Assembly (NCBI RefSeq): GCF_016918565.1
Contig: NZ_JAFFQD010000004.1
Coordinates: 98,564-162,563 of the forward strand
Source of the DNA: Desulfogranum marinum
GTDB lineage: Bacteria > Desulfobacterota > Desulfobulbia > Desulfobulbales > Desulfobulbaceae
Length of the DNA stretch: 64,000 nucleotides
Direction: 5' to 3'
Under the pieces are notes generated by a model that saw only the letters and a list, made by a program, of their open reading frames with translations, was not told where the DNA came from and made no database searches. Below, piece after piece: positions 63,877 through 64,000 of the stretch; the stretch's first letter is position 1; every line of letters starts with the position of its first letter. The translations under genes and the position numbers were made by a program.

Positions 63877-64000
63877 CGTGGTCAAGTAAAAGTGGACACT
63901 TTTCTTAGGCTGCTTTTTTCAACTTCATCATTTTTTCAAAATCATTTGGACTGCGATAGCCAAGATACGAATGCCGTCTTCTGCTGTTGTAAAACATCTC
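63877..64000 (-). mobile_element. End of an IS3-family insertion sequence
   Basis: GTGGTCAAGTAAAAGTGGAC at 63879 is an IS3-type terminal inverted repeat. The last 31 codons of an orfB transposase follow on the minus strand. The rest of the element is outside the window, and the exact tip cannot be fixed without the other end. Confidence 0.8.
63905..64000 (-). CDS. IS3-family transposase OrfB, C-terminal fragment
   Basis: The minus strand from 64000 to the TAA at 63905-63907 encodes a peptide with the IS3 OrfB ending FYNSRRRHSYLGYRSPNDFE followed by a lysine-rich tail and two alanines. This is the DDE-integrase C-terminus. Most of the gene lies beyond the window. It is a window-edge fragment, not evidence of truncation. 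Confidence 0.88.
   Translation of the reverse strand, partial: EMFYNSRRRHSYLGYRSPNDFEKMMKLKKAA

Noticed and set aside
1..64000. CRISPR array or tandem-repeat locus
   Set aside because: No regularly spaced direct repeats were seen; the repeats found are dispersed single copies.

Overview
This 64-kb window is a chromosomal segment from a Gram-negative bacterium. Outer-membrane and lipid A genes (lpxC, lpxK, lpxB, an LptE-like lipoprotein) are present. The gene mix suggests a sulfate-reducer-type deltaproteobacterium (Desulfobacterota, perhaps Desulfobulbales). The points in favour are a predicted selenoprotein of the rhodanese family, a CheA with extra CheW and receiver domains, an NtrC-type regulator and a LivKHMGF transporter. 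The phylum assignment is an inference from gene content; no rRNA is present to confirm it.

Layout. 1-5.0 kb: 3' part of hrpA, then a three-rhodanese-domain lipoprotein whose reading frame is crossed by an in-frame UGA followed by a SECIS-like hairpin. 5.0-9.3 kb: Hpt protein, tsaC, a purD-purE fusion, a TetR regulator with a clear palindromic operator, greA. 9.3-19.4 kb: TPR protein, DegT/DnrJ aminotransferase, an RpoH-like sigma factor, lepA, engB, hisG, hisI, an FKBP, and long gene-free gaps holding dispersed repeats. 19.4-25.3 kb: cheA-cheW-cheB-cheR. 25.4-34.1 kb: mazG, the rpsF-rpsR-DUF2232-rplI ribosomal operon, dnaB, leuS, lptE, dusB. 34.2-40.6 kb: a Sel1 / VWA / MoxR-type ATPase operon, a PHP phosphoesterase and a sigma-54 response regulator. 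40.7-45 kb: nadK, proC, lpxC, lpxK. 45.3-52.8 kb: livKHMGF, a Gfo/Idh oxidoreductase, lpxB and an Smr protein. 52.7-62.0 kb: mixed housekeeping genes (YbeD, YaaA, TM2, NagZ, GGDEF, UvrD/PcrA, FolC, HNH).

The last 1.8 kb is different. A tRNA-Arg(CCG) gene is cut off just after its anticodon stem. It is followed by about 0.5 kb of gene-free, pyrimidine-rich DNA, an AlpA-like excisionase/regulator and the N-terminal part of an origin-binding-type helicase. That helicase is interrupted by the end of an IS3-family insertion sequence, which runs off the window. This looks like the left edge of an integrated genetic element.

The most notable observations are: (1) the predicted selenocysteine-containing triple-rhodanese lipoprotein with a SECIS loop matching that of E. 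coli fdhF; (2) a family of about 110-125-bp terminal-inverted-repeat elements present three times in intergenic positions; (3) a second dispersed repeat of about 180-200 bp that keeps an open frame in both diverged copies; (4) the tRNA-bounded element. Nothing resembling a CRISPR array or a complete rRNA gene was seen.
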